DNA from: Nonomuraea candida
Lineage (GTDB): Bacteria > Actinomycetota > Actinomycetes > Streptosporangiales > Streptosporangiaceae
Reading direction: 5' to 3'
NCBI RefSeq assembly: GCF_000725485.1
Contig: NZ_JOAG01000043.1
Coordinates: 13,242-77,241, forward strand
DNA length: 64,000 nt
A model generated the notes under the pieces. It worked only from the letters and a program-made list of their open reading frames with translations. It searched no databases and was not told the DNA's origin. Shown here one piece after another: positions 51,409 to 59,770 of this stretch (positions are counted from its first letter, which is position 1; the number at the start of each line of letters is the position of its first letter). The translations under genes and the position numbers were made by a program.

Positions 51409-52401
51409 ATGAAAAGGCTCACGCAGTATGCCCAAGGCGGTGGCTGCGCCTGCAAGATCCCCGCAGGGGACCTGGAGAAGTTACTGGGCAGGCCGGAGGC
51501 GCCGTTCCCGCGAGATCCCGAAGCGGAGCTCCTGGTGGGCCTGGAATCCGGCGACGACGCCGCCGTGGTCCGCACGCAGGACGGAACCGTGATCATCAGC
51601 ACGGCCGATTTCTTCACCCCGGTGGTCGACGACCCCTTCGACTGGGGGCGCATCGCGGCGGCCAACGCCCTCTCCGACGTCTACGCCATGGGCGGGCGCC
51701 CTGTGGTCGCGCTCAACCTCCTGTGCTGGCCCCCTGACCATCTGCCCTACGACCTGGCCGCCGAGGTGCTGCGCGGCGGCGCGGAGGTGGCGGCGCGCGC
51801 CGGCTGCCATCTGGCCGGCGGTCACAGCGTCGTCGACGCCGAACCCAAATACGGTCTGGCCGTCACCGGCATCGCCGACCCCGACCGGCTGCTCAAGAAC
51901 AACACCGGCCGCCCCGGCCTGCCGCTGTCGCTGACCAAGCCACTCGGCCTGGGCGTGCTCAACAACCGGCACAAGAGCACCGGCGAGGTGTTTCCGCACG
52001 CCGTGGAGACCATGACGCAGCTCAACGCGGACGCCTCACGCGCTGCCCTGGCCGCCGGCATCCGGTGCGCCACCGACGTCACCGGCTTCGGCCTGCTGGG
52101 CCACCTCCACAAACTCGCCCGCGGCTCGGGGGTCACCGCGGTGATCCACGCCTCCGCCGTCCCGATGCTGGAGGGCGCGGCGCAGGCCGTACGGGAAGGG
52201 TTCGTCCCCGGTGGCTCGCGGCGCAACCTCGACTGGGTGGCCCCTCACCTGGATCCCGGCGGCGTTTCGGAGGAGACCCTGCTGCTGCTCGCCGACGCGC
52301 AGACCTCAGGGGGCCTGCTCGTCGCCGGGGAGATCCCGGGCGCTCCTGTGATCGGCGAGCTGGTCGAACCCCTTGGACCCACCGTTGTCCTGCGTGATTG
52401 A
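51409..52401 (+). CDS. selD: Selenide, water dikinase SelD
   Basis: 330 aa. The glycine-rich N-terminal loop GGGCACK carries the catalytic Cys pair (residues 13 and 15) and Lys 16; the enzyme is the Cys form, not a selenoprotein. AIRS/PurM-type ATP site: GDDAAVV, STADFFTPVVDDPFDWGRIAAANALSDVYAMGG, GGHSVVDAEPKYGLAVTG, CATDVTGFGLLGHL, ADAQTSGGLLVA. It makes selenophosphate for SelA. A TTA codon is at 51481. Its stop is 121 bp before tRNA-Sec. Confidence 0.96.
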   Translation: MKRLTQYAQGGGCACKIPAGDLEKLLGRPEAPFPRDPEAELLVGLESGDDAAVVRTQDGTVIISTADFFTPVVDDPFDWGRIAAANALSDVYAMGGRPVVALNLLCWPPDHLPYDLAAEVLRGGAEVAARAGCHLAGGHSVVDAEPKYGLAVTGIADPDRLLKNNTGRPGLPLSLTKPLGLGVLNNRHKSTGEVFPHAVETMTQLNADASRAALAAGIRCATDVTGFGLLGHLHKLARGSGVTAVIHASAVPMLEGAAQAVREGFVPGGSRRNLDWVAPHLDPGGVSEETLLLLADAQTSGGLLVAGEIPGAPVIGELVEPLGPTVVLRD

Positions 52402-52522
52402 CCGGGCCTGATCCCGCACGGTGACGGCGGGCGGGCCCGGGCCTGGAGCCCGGGCCTGGAGCCCGCGCCAACGACACCTATTGCGTCCGTTCGGTGTTGA
52501 TCAGAGGTCTATGATCTCTTTC

Positions 52523-52615
52523 GGAGGCGTTTGGGAGTCTGGTGACCCTCCTGGTCTTCAAAACCAGTGGCGCCGAGCATCTCGGCGCGGCGGGTTCGAT
52601 TCCCGTCCGCCTCCG
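52523..52615 (+). tRNA. selC: tRNA-Sec (anticodon UCA)
   Basis: 93 nt. Acceptor GGAGGCG pairs with CGCCTCC (extended by an imperfect eighth pair), anticodon arm CTGGT-CTTCAAA-ACCAG (UCA), a long variable arm with stem GCGCCGAG/CTCGGCGC, T-loop TTCGATT, discriminator G, no encoded CCA. Size, long variable arm and UCA identify it as selenocysteine tRNA. It sits between selD and selB on the same strand. Confidence 0.97.
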
Positions 52616-52685
52616 CTGATCAGCCGAATCGGGGATTCGTACGAAAGTGAATCGACGCAGACCTGTGCCGAGTACCGGTGCCATG

Positions 52686-52730
52686 CCGGCAGAACCCGGG
52701 CCGGCAGAACCCGGGGCGGCAGAACCCGGG
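52686..52730. repeat. Three 15-bp tandem repeats before selB
   Basis: CCGGCAGAACCCGGG occurs three times in a row (52686, 52701, and 52716 with one change). It lies between tRNA-Sec and the selB start, 20 bp before the GTG. Confidence 0.9.
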
Positions 52731-52750
52731 CCGGCCCCCGCGGAGCGCGT

Positions 52751-54487
52751 GTGCACGTGATCGCCACCGCCGGGCACGTGGACCACGGCAAGTCGACGCT
52801 GGTCCGGGCGCTGACCGGCATGGAGCCCGACCGCTGGGCCGAGGAACGCCGCCGCGGCATGACGATCGACCTCGGGTTCGCCTGGACGACGCTCGGATCG
52901 GGTGAGCGGATGGCGTTCGTCGACGTCCCCGGGCACGAGCGGTTCGTCACCAACATGCTGGCCGGAGCGGGGCCGTGCCCCGCGGCGATGATCGTCGTGG
53001 CCGCCGACCAGGGCTGGCAGGCCCAGTCTGCCGAGCACCTGGCCGCGCTCGACGCCCTCGGCGTACGGCACGGCCTCGCGGTCGTCACCCGGGCCGACCT
53101 CGCGGACGCCGAGCCCGCCCTGAAGCAGGTGCGCGGCCACCTCCGGGAGACCGGCCTGGCGGGGATCGACGTGGTCGTCGCCAGCGGGCGGACCCGGCAG
53201 GGGCTCGACGAGCTGGAAGCCGCCCTGGCCCGGCTCGCCGCCGCGCTGCCCGAACCGGACACCGAAGACGCCGTCCGGTTGTGGATCGACCGGGTGTTCA
53301 CCATCACAGGGGCCGGGACCGTCGTCACGGGGACGCTGACCGGAGGGACCCTCCGCGTCGGTGACGAACTGGAGGCGGGCGGGCACCGGGTCAGGATCCG
53401 GGGGCTTCAGACACTCGGCGAGGAGGCGGAACAGGTCTCCGCGACCGCCCGCGTCGCCGTCAACCTCCGCGGCGTCGAGCGTGACGACCTGTCTCGCGGC
53501 ATGGCGCTGGTGACTCCCAAGGCGTGGATGCCGACCCAGGTCATCGACGTACGGCTGAGTCCCGCCGTACATGTCCCCGGAGGGGCGGCGATTCTCCACC
53601 TGGGATCGGCCGCCGTTCACGTCAGGGTCCGTTCACTGGGCTCGGACACCGCCAGGCTCACCCTCAGCCGTTCCCTGCCCCTCAGGACGGGAGAGCGGGG
53701 CCTGCTCCGCGACCCCGGCAGGCGGGAGATCGTCGCCGGGCTGCGGGTACTGGACATCCGTCCCGCCCCGTTACGGCGCCGGGGCGCCGCCGCGGCCCGG
53801 GCGGCCGCGCTCGACGAGGTGTCCCTGCCGGACTCCGCGGCCCTGCTGCGCTGGCATGGTCTGCTGACGGGACGCGAGCTCAGGGCGATGGGCTGCCCAC
53901 CGGACGCGACGCCGGTGACGGGCGACTGGTACGCCGACCCGGGACACTGGTCGTCGCTGTCCCGCCGTCTGGCCGACCACGTCTCGCGACGGCCCCCGCT
54001 CGATCCGGGGATCACCGTGGACGCCGCGGCCCAGCTCCTCGAGCTGCCCGATCGGCGGCTCGCCGAGGCGCTTGTCGCTCCGCCGCTGGTGATCGAGGGC
54101 GGGCGCATCCTCCCCGCCGGCGGATCGCTGCCTCCCGCGATCGCCAAGGCGGTCGCGGAGCTGGCCGCCGACCTCGCCGAACGCCCCTTCGACGCCCCCA
54201 CCGCCGAACGCCTGGACGAACTCGGCCTCACGGGCAAGGCGCTCGCGGCCGCGCTCCGTGCGGGCGCGGTGATGTCGATCGGAAAGAACGTCGTGCTCCT
54301 GCCCGACGTGCTCGACAAGGCCGCCGGCGCGCTCGCGGAACTGCCCTCACCTTTCACCGTCAGCGACGCGCGGGTCGCCCTGGCCACCAGCCGCCGCGTC
54401 GCCCTGCCGATCTTGGAGTGTCTCGATGTCCGTGGAATCACCCAGCGCGTCGACAACGACCGGCGAGTGTTCCGCGGGCGTGGCTGA
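52751..54487 (+). CDS. selB: Selenocysteine-specific elongation factor SelB
   Basis: 578 aa from GTG 52751 (GGAG five bases upstream); the frame is open earlier but would run back through tRNA-Sec. GTPase motifs: AGHVDHGKST (G1), RRRGMTIDLGF (G2), DVPGHERF (G3), VTRADL (G4). Domain II has TITGAGTVVTGTLTGG. The C-terminal half holds winged-helix domains (TVDAAAQLLELPDRRLAEAL; FTVSDARVALATSRRVALPILECLDVRGITQRV) that bind the SECIS hairpin. A TTA codon is at 53771. Last 62 bp overlap the rhodanese gene. Confidence 0.96.
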   Translation: MHVIATAGHVDHGKSTLVRALTGMEPDRWAEERRRGMTIDLGFAWTTLGSGERMAFVDVPGHERFVTNMLAGAGPCPAAMIVVAADQGWQAQSAEHLAALDALGVRHGLAVVTRADLADAEPALKQVRGHLRETGLAGIDVVVASGRTRQGLDELEAALARLAAALPEPDTEDAVRLWIDRVFTITGAGTVVTGTLTGGTLRVGDELEAGGHRVRIRGLQTLGEEAEQVSATARVAVNLRGVERDDLSRGMALVTPKAWMPTQVIDVRLSPAVHVPGGAAILHLGSAAVHVRVRSLGSDTARLTLSRSLPLRTGERGLLRDPGRREIVAGLRVLDIRPAPLRRRGAAAARAAALDEVSLPDSAALLRWHGLLTGRELRAMGCPPDATPVTGDWYADPGHWSSLSRRLADHVSRRPPLDPGITVDAAAQLLELPDRRLAEALVAPPLVIEGGRILPAGGSLPPAIAKAVAELAADLAERPFDAPTAERLDELGLTGKALAAALRAGAVMSIGKNVVLLPDVLDKAAGALAELPSPFTVSDARVALATSRRVALPILECLDVRGITQRVDNDRRVFRGRG

Positions 54488-54893
54488 GGTCGACCGGCTG
54501 CTGGCGCGCGCTCGTGAGGGACTTCCGCGGCTGCGGCCCGTGGAGGCGTGGGCCGCGGCGGGCCATGGCGCGAGGATCGTCGACACCCGTCCCGAGCATC
54601 AGCGCAGGGCCGCGGGCGAGATCCCCGGCGCCGTCGTGGTCGAGCGCAACCACCTGGAGTGGCGGCTCGACCCTACGTGCGGGTCCCGCATCCCGGAGGC
54701 GGACTCCCCCCATATCCAGTGGATCGTGATCTGCGCGGAGGGATATTCGTCCTCACTGGCCGCGGCGGCGCTACGGGAGCTCGGGTTGCTCAACGCCACC
54801 GATGTCATCGGCGGGTTCGACGCCTGGGTGGAGGCCGGCCTGCCGACGGTCCACCCTGCCCGGCCCACGGCACCACGCGGGCCGGGAGAGTAG
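54426..54893 (+). CDS. Rhodanese-domain sulfurtransferase
   Basis: 155 aa from ATG 54426, TTGGAG seven bases upstream, inside the selB end; GTG 54480 is a shorter option. Rhodanese features: ARIVDTRPEHQRRAAGEIPGAVVVERNHLEWRLDP, active-site Cys in VICAEGYSSSLAAAALRELG, and DVIGGFDAWVEAGLP. The long overlap with selB implies co-expression. A role in supplying sulfur or selenium for the Sec pathway is possible from context but not shown by sequence. Confidence 0.88.
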   Translation: MSVESPSASTTTGECSAGVAEVDRLLARAREGLPRLRPVEAWAAAGHGARIVDTRPEHQRRAAGEIPGAVVVERNHLEWRLDPTCGSRIPEADSPHIQWIVICAEGYSSSLAAAALRELGLLNATDVIGGFDAWVEAGLPTVHPARPTAPRGPGE

Positions 54894-54913
54894 GTCCCCG
54901 GCGACATCCGGAC

Positions 54914-55336
54914 TCAGCTGCAGTGCTCCCAGCCGCTCAGCGTCTGGAAGGTCTGGCCGGTGTAGTCGGAGAACCTGCCACCCCACTGGACGCACCTGTT
55001 GTTGGCGTACGCCCGCACCGGCCCGGCGTAGTGCTTGTACTGGCCGTTGTCACGGTGGATGGTGGACGACCCCGACACCTGAAGGCGTGCCTCGGTGAAC
55101 GTCGCAGTGCCCGCTCCCCTGTCCTTCATCGCGACGACACAGTTGTGACCGTTGCTGCCGTTGTAAAGCAGGTAGTACGTGCCCCAGGGCGAATCCGTCA
55201 TTCGGTCGATGATCCGGTAGCCGGACCCGCAAACGCTCTCCGGGGTGGCCGCGCTCGCGGGCAGGGCGGGTGCCGCGAGCACCGCGCCGAGCACGGTCAC
55301 CACCGCGGCGCGAACGAGGACACGGGAAGCAGTCAT
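54914..55336 (-). CDS. Secreted spore-associated-protein-A-like protein
   Basis: 140 aa. Signal peptide to about residue 29 (LGAVLAAPALPASAAT). The mature part has four Cys and a pattern like Streptomyces SapA: VCGSGYRIID, GTYYLLYNGSNGHNCVVAM, HYAGPVRAYANNRCVQWGG, FQTLSGWEHCS. SapA is a small secreted protein found with spores, function unknown. It has its own upstream region and is probably not part of the Mau-like operon, whose last gene is 302 bp away. Confidence 0.7.
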   Translation of the reverse strand: MTASRVLVRAAVVTVLGAVLAAPALPASAATPESVCGSGYRIIDRMTDSPWGTYYLLYNGSNGHNCVVAMKDRGAGTATFTEARLQVSGSSTIHRDNGQYKHYAGPVRAYANNRCVQWGGRFSDYTGQTFQTLSGWEHCS

Positions 55337-55637
55337 GACAAAGAAACCTTTCGCTGTTCATCCACAAGTAAGGAGGGCGGGCGACGCTCCGGCCCGCGTC
55401 TGTGCTGGTCCTTGCCGGATCCGGGGTCAAGAGCGCCGGCTTTTCGGAAGGCCGGGCCGCAGGCGGAGGTGAGCGCAGCCGAGTTGATCTCTGTCCGGTT
55501 GACGGGTGACCGGGCGTGTCAGGAACGCGACGCGAGCCTCGTGACCGCGACGGCGGCACAACGCAACAGAGATCCCTGGTAAGGCGATGACTCCTGTGTT
55601 CAACTGTTGATCTTTATCTCGGTTCGCCGGGCCCCGT
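55337..55637. other. Intergenic stretch between SapA-like gene and Mau-like operon
   Basis: Holds the promoter region of the SapA-like gene and the end of the operon. No supported gene, and no strong hairpin with a T-run is visible. Confidence 0.5.
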
Positions 55638-56144
55638 CTAGGACGACAGGCCGTCCAGATGGATGCGCGCGGTCTCGGCGAACAGTTGGAGCTGCGTGTT
55701 GGAGACGGTGCCGCCGAGGACGACGAACCTGTCCTTCGACATCGCCGCCACCTCCACCTCGCCGTCGTGGCGCGCGACGTTCTTGGGCCCCACCATCGAG
55801 TCGACCTCACCGACCGCGCCGCACTCGGTGTAGAAGAGCTTGAACGCATCCATCGCGTCCACGCCGTTCACCACGACCTGCGTCACCGTGGCCCCGTCCG
55901 TCGCGGTGAAGGATCGCCACTGGGCCGGGGCTTCCACCGGCACGATGTCACGTCTCCCGCAGGGCACCAGGTCCGCGTCCAGGTCGTGCCAGGTGCCCTG
56001 TGAAGTGCTCGCGACCGTCCACGTGCGGCCGTCCTTGAGCTGGTCCGGGCCCAGAAGCAGCGACGGAGGACCGGCCTGCCGCGCCGTCGTCGTGCCACAG
56101 GCGGTGCAGAGCAGCATCATGATGATCGCGATCGTGCGGTTCAT
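55638..56144 (-). CDS. Putative lipoprotein of the Mau-like operon
   Basis: 168 aa from ATG 56144 (GGGGAGGGCGAGAC before it). The N terminus MNRTIAIIMMLLCTACG reads as a lipoprotein signal with Cys 16 as the likely anchor. The rest is an uncharacterised alpha/beta domain (WTVASTSQGTWHDLDADLVPCGRRDIVP; VVNGVDAMDAFKLFYTECG; VVLGGTVSNTQLQLFAETARIHLDGL), similar in style to PknH-like or sensor-type extracellular domains. It is the last gene of a six-gene operon starting at 59113. Confidence 0.7.
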   Translation of the reverse strand: MNRTIAIIMMLLCTACGTTTARQAGPPSLLLGPDQLKDGRTWTVASTSQGTWHDLDADLVPCGRRDIVPVEAPAQWRSFTATDGATVTQVVVNGVDAMDAFKLFYTECGAVGEVDSMVGPKNVARHDGEVEVAAMSKDRFVVLGGTVSNTQLQLFAETARIHLDGLSS

Positions 56145-56176
56145 GTCTCGCCCTCCCCGGGAGGTCGTCAGAATGG

Positions 56177-56710
56177 TTACTGCTCGTGGGCCACGGAGGT
56201 TCCCCGGAGATCGGCCACCTTGCCCGCGACGATCAGGAACCCCGCCGTGAAGACGGCCAGCCCGCAGGCGATCAGCCGCGCGCTCATCTCGGCCTGCATC
56301 GGCGGCCACCCGACCGCGAACGGCGCCGTCGCCAGGGCCAGCAGCACGGCGCGGCCGACCTTGACGGGCGACGCCGGGCTGGTCTCGTCCAGGCATCCGC
56401 ACGGCACCCTGCCCTTACGCCGAAGCAGGACGGCCAGGTAGCCGGCCAGCGCCAGGTACCACAGCGCCACGGCCGCGGCGGCGAACCGCAACAGCACGGC
56501 TTCGCCGCTCACCCAACCGGCCAGTACGGCGGCACCGGCCAGGCCCTCGGCAGGGCCGATCAGCGGCGCGAGCCGTACCGAGAACGCCGGAAGCAGGCCG
56601 TGCGCCTTGATCACCGCCGTCAGGTCGCCGCGGCGGCTCACCGCGGCGACAACCAGCAGCACGGCGCCCGTCAGCGCGAAGCAGGCGGGAAGCGTGTCAT
56701 AGACGGTCAT
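56177..56710 (-). CDS. MauE/DoxX-type redox-associated membrane protein
   Basis: 177 aa with four or five membrane segments. The family mark is the cytoplasm/periplasm-edge motif VPCGCLDET (Cys 104 and 106), followed by PVKVGRAVLLAL, as in MauE proteins, which help disulfide formation in the methylamine dehydrogenase small subunit. The ATG follows directly on the TAG of the membrane protein gene upstream. Together with a TlpA/MauD-like gene and a Cys-rich Tat protein it makes a dedicated oxidative folding set. Confidence 0.8.
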   Translation of the reverse strand: MTVYDTLPACFALTGAVLLVVAAVSRRGDLTAVIKAHGLLPAFSVRLAPLIGPAEGLAGAAVLAGWVSGEAVLLRFAAAAVALWYLALAGYLAVLLRRKGRVPCGCLDETSPASPVKVGRAVLLALATAPFAVGWPPMQAEMSARLIACGLAVFTAGFLIVAGKVADLRGTSVAHEQ

Positions 56711-57424
56711 CTAGCTCCAAATGAGGGCGAGCGCCAGCAGGAACCCTGTCGCGCACAGGCGACCCACCCAGGCCGTCGAACCCAGCAGCTTCGTGTCCCA
56801 CCGGCGCGGGTCGCCGCTGAGCGCGCGGGAGAGCGGCATGAGCGTCCTGCCCACGCCGAAGCCCAGCCCGGCCAGCAGGCCCGGCCCCAGCCCCCCGGCC
56901 AGCACGATGACCAGCACGAGCAACTGCGGCAGCGCCGTCGGAGTGAAGGTGCGCACACCCGTGCCCATCTCGAAGCCGAACTGCAGAGGCCCGGCGAAAT
57001 CGGCGCGAGGGATGACGTCCTGCGGCACGAGCCGGCGGTTCTGCGGCAGCGACAGCGGCCGCCCGGCCAGTTCGAACAGCATGATGACGGCGACGAACGG
57101 CGCGAGCGCCCACAACCGCACCGCTTCCGGGATGATCGAGGCCAGCCCGCCGAGCGCCCCGGTGACGAGCCCGGCCAGCAGCGCGCCGAGCATGAGTCCG
57201 GTGCTGAACACCGGCAACTTGCCTCGCCAGACCGACGAGGTCAGCAGGTCCGCTGAGTTGAGGCTTCAAACGGAGCCGGACAGCGAGAACCCGGCGCTCA
57301 CCCCCAGCAGCGCCCAGGCGAGCGGGGCGAACGACGGGGTCCAGAGCTGGTGGGCGGCCACCACCAGGGCCGTGCTCAGCGCGATGCCGAGCGCGACCCG
57401 GGTGGCGGCGAAGGTGTTGCTCAT
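56711..57424 (-). CDS. Polytopic membrane protein with an in-frame UGA at codon 53
   Basis: From ATG 57424 the frame runs to TAG at 56711-56713 (238 codons) with one TGA at 57268-57266 (codon 53, after GFSLSGSV and before SLNSADLL). Reading continues without frame change: KLPVFSTGLMLGALLAGLV, ELAGRPLSLPQNRRLVPQDVI, FGFEMGTGVRTFTP and further membrane helices (about six total). Both sides look like one protein. It takes the place of MauF in Mau-type loci, though no sequence link to MauF is claimed. Options: nonsense mutation (CGA or TGG to TGA), sequencing error, or Sec insertion given the sel genes 3 kb away. RBS AGGA before the ATG. Confidence 0.6.
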
Positions 57425-57430
57425 CCTGTC

Positions 57431-57925
57431 CTACAGGGCCCAGGAGCAGATGTAGAAGGTGGTTCCGCCGCAGGTGGCAACGTTTCCGTCGGCACAGCGG
57501 TAGCTTCTGCCGCTGTGCGTCCACCGCCAGGCGTTCCTGTCGGTCAGGCTGCCCGCACCGCATGCCTTGATCGCGTAGCTGTTGTAGCAGGTGCCGGAGG
57601 AGCGCAGGAACCAGCCGTCGGAGCCGCAGTAGCTCCTGGAGTAGGGGGCGCCCACGCAGACCTTGGTGTTGTTGTTGTAGCCGGCGTTGTTGCTGTAGCC
57701 GGCGCAGTCGGTGTACTCGGTGCCCACCGCCGCGTGGGCGCTGTTGTTCCTGCCAGGCAGGGCGGACAGGACGTTCAGGGCCAGGGCGCCGCCCAGCACA
57801 CCCATCGTCTTGAAGACGGTCCGGCGAGAAGGAGCCAGCCGTGGCAGGCGGCGGCGCCCGCCGGTGTCGGGCTCGTCCTCCACGGAAGGCACGTCGGCCC
57901 AGTAACGGTCGACATCGAGTGTCAT
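57431..57925 (-). CDS. Tat-exported eight-cysteine small protein (MauA-like position)
   Basis: 164 aa. Twin-arginine signal SRRTVFK (Arg 34-35) followed by GVLGGALALNVLSAL and a cleavage region (NNSAHAA). The mature part of about 100 residues has eight Cys and four Trp, with GSLTDRNAWRWTHSGRSYRCADG and a CSWAL end. The gene order with MauD- and MauE-like proteins mirrors the small subunit (MauA) of methylamine dehydrogenase, which is Tat-exported, disulfide-rich and carries a Trp-derived cofactor. Direct sequence similarity to MauA is not clear. Its ATG overlaps the TlpA-like stop (ATGA). Confidence 0.7.
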   Translation of the reverse strand: MTLDVDRYWADVPSVEDEPDTGGRRRLPRLAPSRRTVFKTMGVLGGALALNVLSALPGRNNSAHAAVGTEYTDCAGYSNNAGYNNNTKVCVGAPYSRSYCGSDGWFLRSSGTCYNSYAIKACGAGSLTDRNAWRWTHSGRSYRCADGNVATCGGTTFYICSWAL

Positions 57926-58428
57926 GCGCTCAACCTCTCTGAGGGGCTGACGGCGAGGAAGGCGTCGAGGTCGTCGTCGGAACCGACGACCCTGCGCCAC
58001 TCCTCTGTTCCGTCGGCGGAATACTTGACCAGCGTCGGGGTCGCCCCGACGGCGACCGTGCCGAGAAGTGCGGCGTCGATGACGGGCACGACCTCACTGC
58101 CGGCCACCCACTCGGCGCAACGGTCGGCGGAGGCCAGCAGCACGGCGTGCCCGGCCATGTCCGGCCCGGCCACGGCGGCGAGACGGCGCGAACGCTCCTG
58201 GCAGTTGGGGCAGCGCTCGGACACGACCAGGACGAACGTGGGCAGGCCGTCGTCGGAGCCGAATCTGGCGACCGATCTGACCGCGGGCGCCGCGGGCGTG
58301 GCGGCCTGCGCCTGAAGCAGCTTGCCCTGCAGCTCCCGGATCATGTTCAGCAGCGCGGCGAAGGCGAAGAGCAGCAGCACCGTTCCCAGGAAGGACAGCA
58401 CCGCCACCGAATCCAGAAACGCTCTCAT
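57922..58428 (-). CDS. TlpA/MauD-like thioredoxin-fold protein, membrane-anchored
   Basis: 168 aa. One membrane segment at residues about 8-28, a short coil, then a thioredoxin-like domain with CPNC (Cys 73 and 76) in VVSERCPNCQERS and a cis-Pro loop VGATPTLVKY. This matches MauD/TlpA-type proteins that oxidise or isomerise disulfides of exported proteins. Downstream is the eight-Cys Tat protein, its probable client, and a MauE-like partner. The start is 5 bp after the stop of the first operon gene. Confidence 0.82.
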   Translation of the reverse strand: MRAFLDSVAVLSFLGTVLLLFAFAALLNMIRELQGKLLQAQAATPAAPAVRSVARFGSDDGLPTFVLVVSERCPNCQERSRRLAAVAGPDMAGHAVLLASADRCAEWVAGSEVVPVIDAALLGTVAVGATPTLVKYSADGTEEWRRVVGSDDDLDAFLAVSPSERLSA

Positions 58429-58432
58429 CGGT

Positions 58433-59113
58433 TCAGCTCAGCCTGCACGAGATGGACTCGACGACGTCGATGAAGCGCACATCATCCGGACGGGCGGCGA
58501 CGACGGTCGTCGCGGCGGTGTCGTTGACCACGAGGACCGAGCGGGTCTGCACCCCGCCCGCCGCGTCCCGCTCGTCGACGCGCCACATCGCACCGCCGCG
58601 CACACGCTTGCCCGACGAGCGAGGGATCGCCTCCGAGGCGTCCGCGACCGGCTTGACCTGGACGTTGCAGACCTGGTCGATGGTGTTGACCGCCAGCAGG
58701 TTGCCGAGAGTCAGGCCCGAACCCGCCCGCGGCAGCATGGTCAGCCCATCTGGACTGTCCTGGATGTCGAACTTGGCCAGGATGTCCATGAACGTTTCGA
58801 AGGGCACACCTGTGCCGTTGAAGAAGGTGGCGACCTCGTTGTGCGGTCCCACCCACACCATGTTGGTCGTCCCGTGCTCCGGGTCCTCCATCGACAGGAT
58901 CCGGCCGCCGTTCCACTGCGCCTCACGCACGGTGTAGCGCGACCAGTCGCCCAGCTGCTTGGACACGATCTCGGCGGATCCCGCCGGTGTGACCTGGAAG
59001 CGGGTGCCACCGGTGGGACCGTGCGCCCAGATGAGATAGGCCCAGCCGCCGATGAAGGCCTGGGTATTTCCGTCGACGACAAGACTCTGTCCGTTCGGTG
59101 CACGCACTTGCAT
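58433..59113 (-). CDS. Soluble protein of unknown function, first gene of the Mau-like operon
   Basis: 226 aa from ATG 59113 (GGAAGG five bases upstream). No signal peptide or membrane segment. Beta-rich sequence (VDGNTQAFIGGWAYLIWAHGPTGGTRFQVTP; YTVREAQWNGGRILSMEDPEHGTTNMVWVGPHNEVATFFNG; NVQVKPVADASEAIP) without a family I recognise. In Mau loci a large beta-propeller subunit MauB would be expected nearby; this protein is too short for that. It defines the operon start. Confidence 0.65.
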   Translation of the reverse strand: MQVRAPNGQSLVVDGNTQAFIGGWAYLIWAHGPTGGTRFQVTPAGSAEIVSKQLGDWSRYTVREAQWNGGRILSMEDPEHGTTNMVWVGPHNEVATFFNGTGVPFETFMDILAKFDIQDSPDGLTMLPRAGSGLTLGNLLAVNTIDQVCNVQVKPVADASEAIPRSSGKRVRGGAMWRVDERDAAGGVQTRSVLVVNDTAATTVVAARPDDVRFIDVVESISCRLS

Positions 59114-59504
59114 GTTCGCCTTCCGCGGGGGTGGGCGGGCACGCCGAAATGGCGCCCGCCTGGGGCTTTGTACTGGGAGGGAGTGTGTACGCGCCGGACG
59201 TCTTGCCGGGCATCACCAAGATCAGATCGGAATATCTCATGGCGGCCTATAAACGGTCAAGATCTTGCTCATGTCATGGATCAGGGGTAATTTCCGAAAG
59301 GCTAATGAGGCAGCCCATGACTGACCCCGACGTCGTCTTCGCAGCTCAGGTGACCACGTTTCACCTGAGCCGGATCGCCGAACACACAACGTGATCGCGA
59401 GGCTCCTCCGGCGGCCAGGCCACCGTCGGCGTACCCGCCGGGAAGCCGACCGACGGGTGGAGATCCGCCGGCGAGCCCGCGCGGTCTCGTCCTCGGCCGC
59501 CTCG

Positions 59505-59770
59505 GCGTGGTCGGACTGGCAGGTCACTACCGTGGACGTGCCCGACCCCGCGGTGCGCACCTTCCAGGCCACCCCTCCCAGATGGTGGACGGCCTCACCG
59601 CGGCCACCAGCCTGACCCCGGCTCTGCGCGCCACGGTCACCGACCCGGCCGCCCAACCGGTACGGGCCGAGTTCGAACACGACCCCGCCGTGACCGGTCA
59701 GGGCACCGGCCAGATCTGGACCGGCAGCGCCGGCAACGTGCCGGCCGGCATGGTCTGCGTACCTTCACAT
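59505..59770 (+). pseudogene. Fragment of a DNRLRE/fibronectin-type secreted protein
   Basis: The frame at 59505 reads WSDWQVTTVDVPDPAVRTFQATP, then shifts to VDGLTAATSLTPALRATVTDPAAQPVRAEFEHDP...GQGTGQIWTGSAGNVPAG. This succession is typical of large actinomycete secreted proteins with DNRLRE domains. A frameshift near 59585 and missing ends show it is a remnant. Confidence 0.55.

Noticed and set aside
51409..52401. SelD as a selenoprotein
   Set aside because: The catalytic loop is GGGCACK with Cys codons; there is no in-frame UGA.
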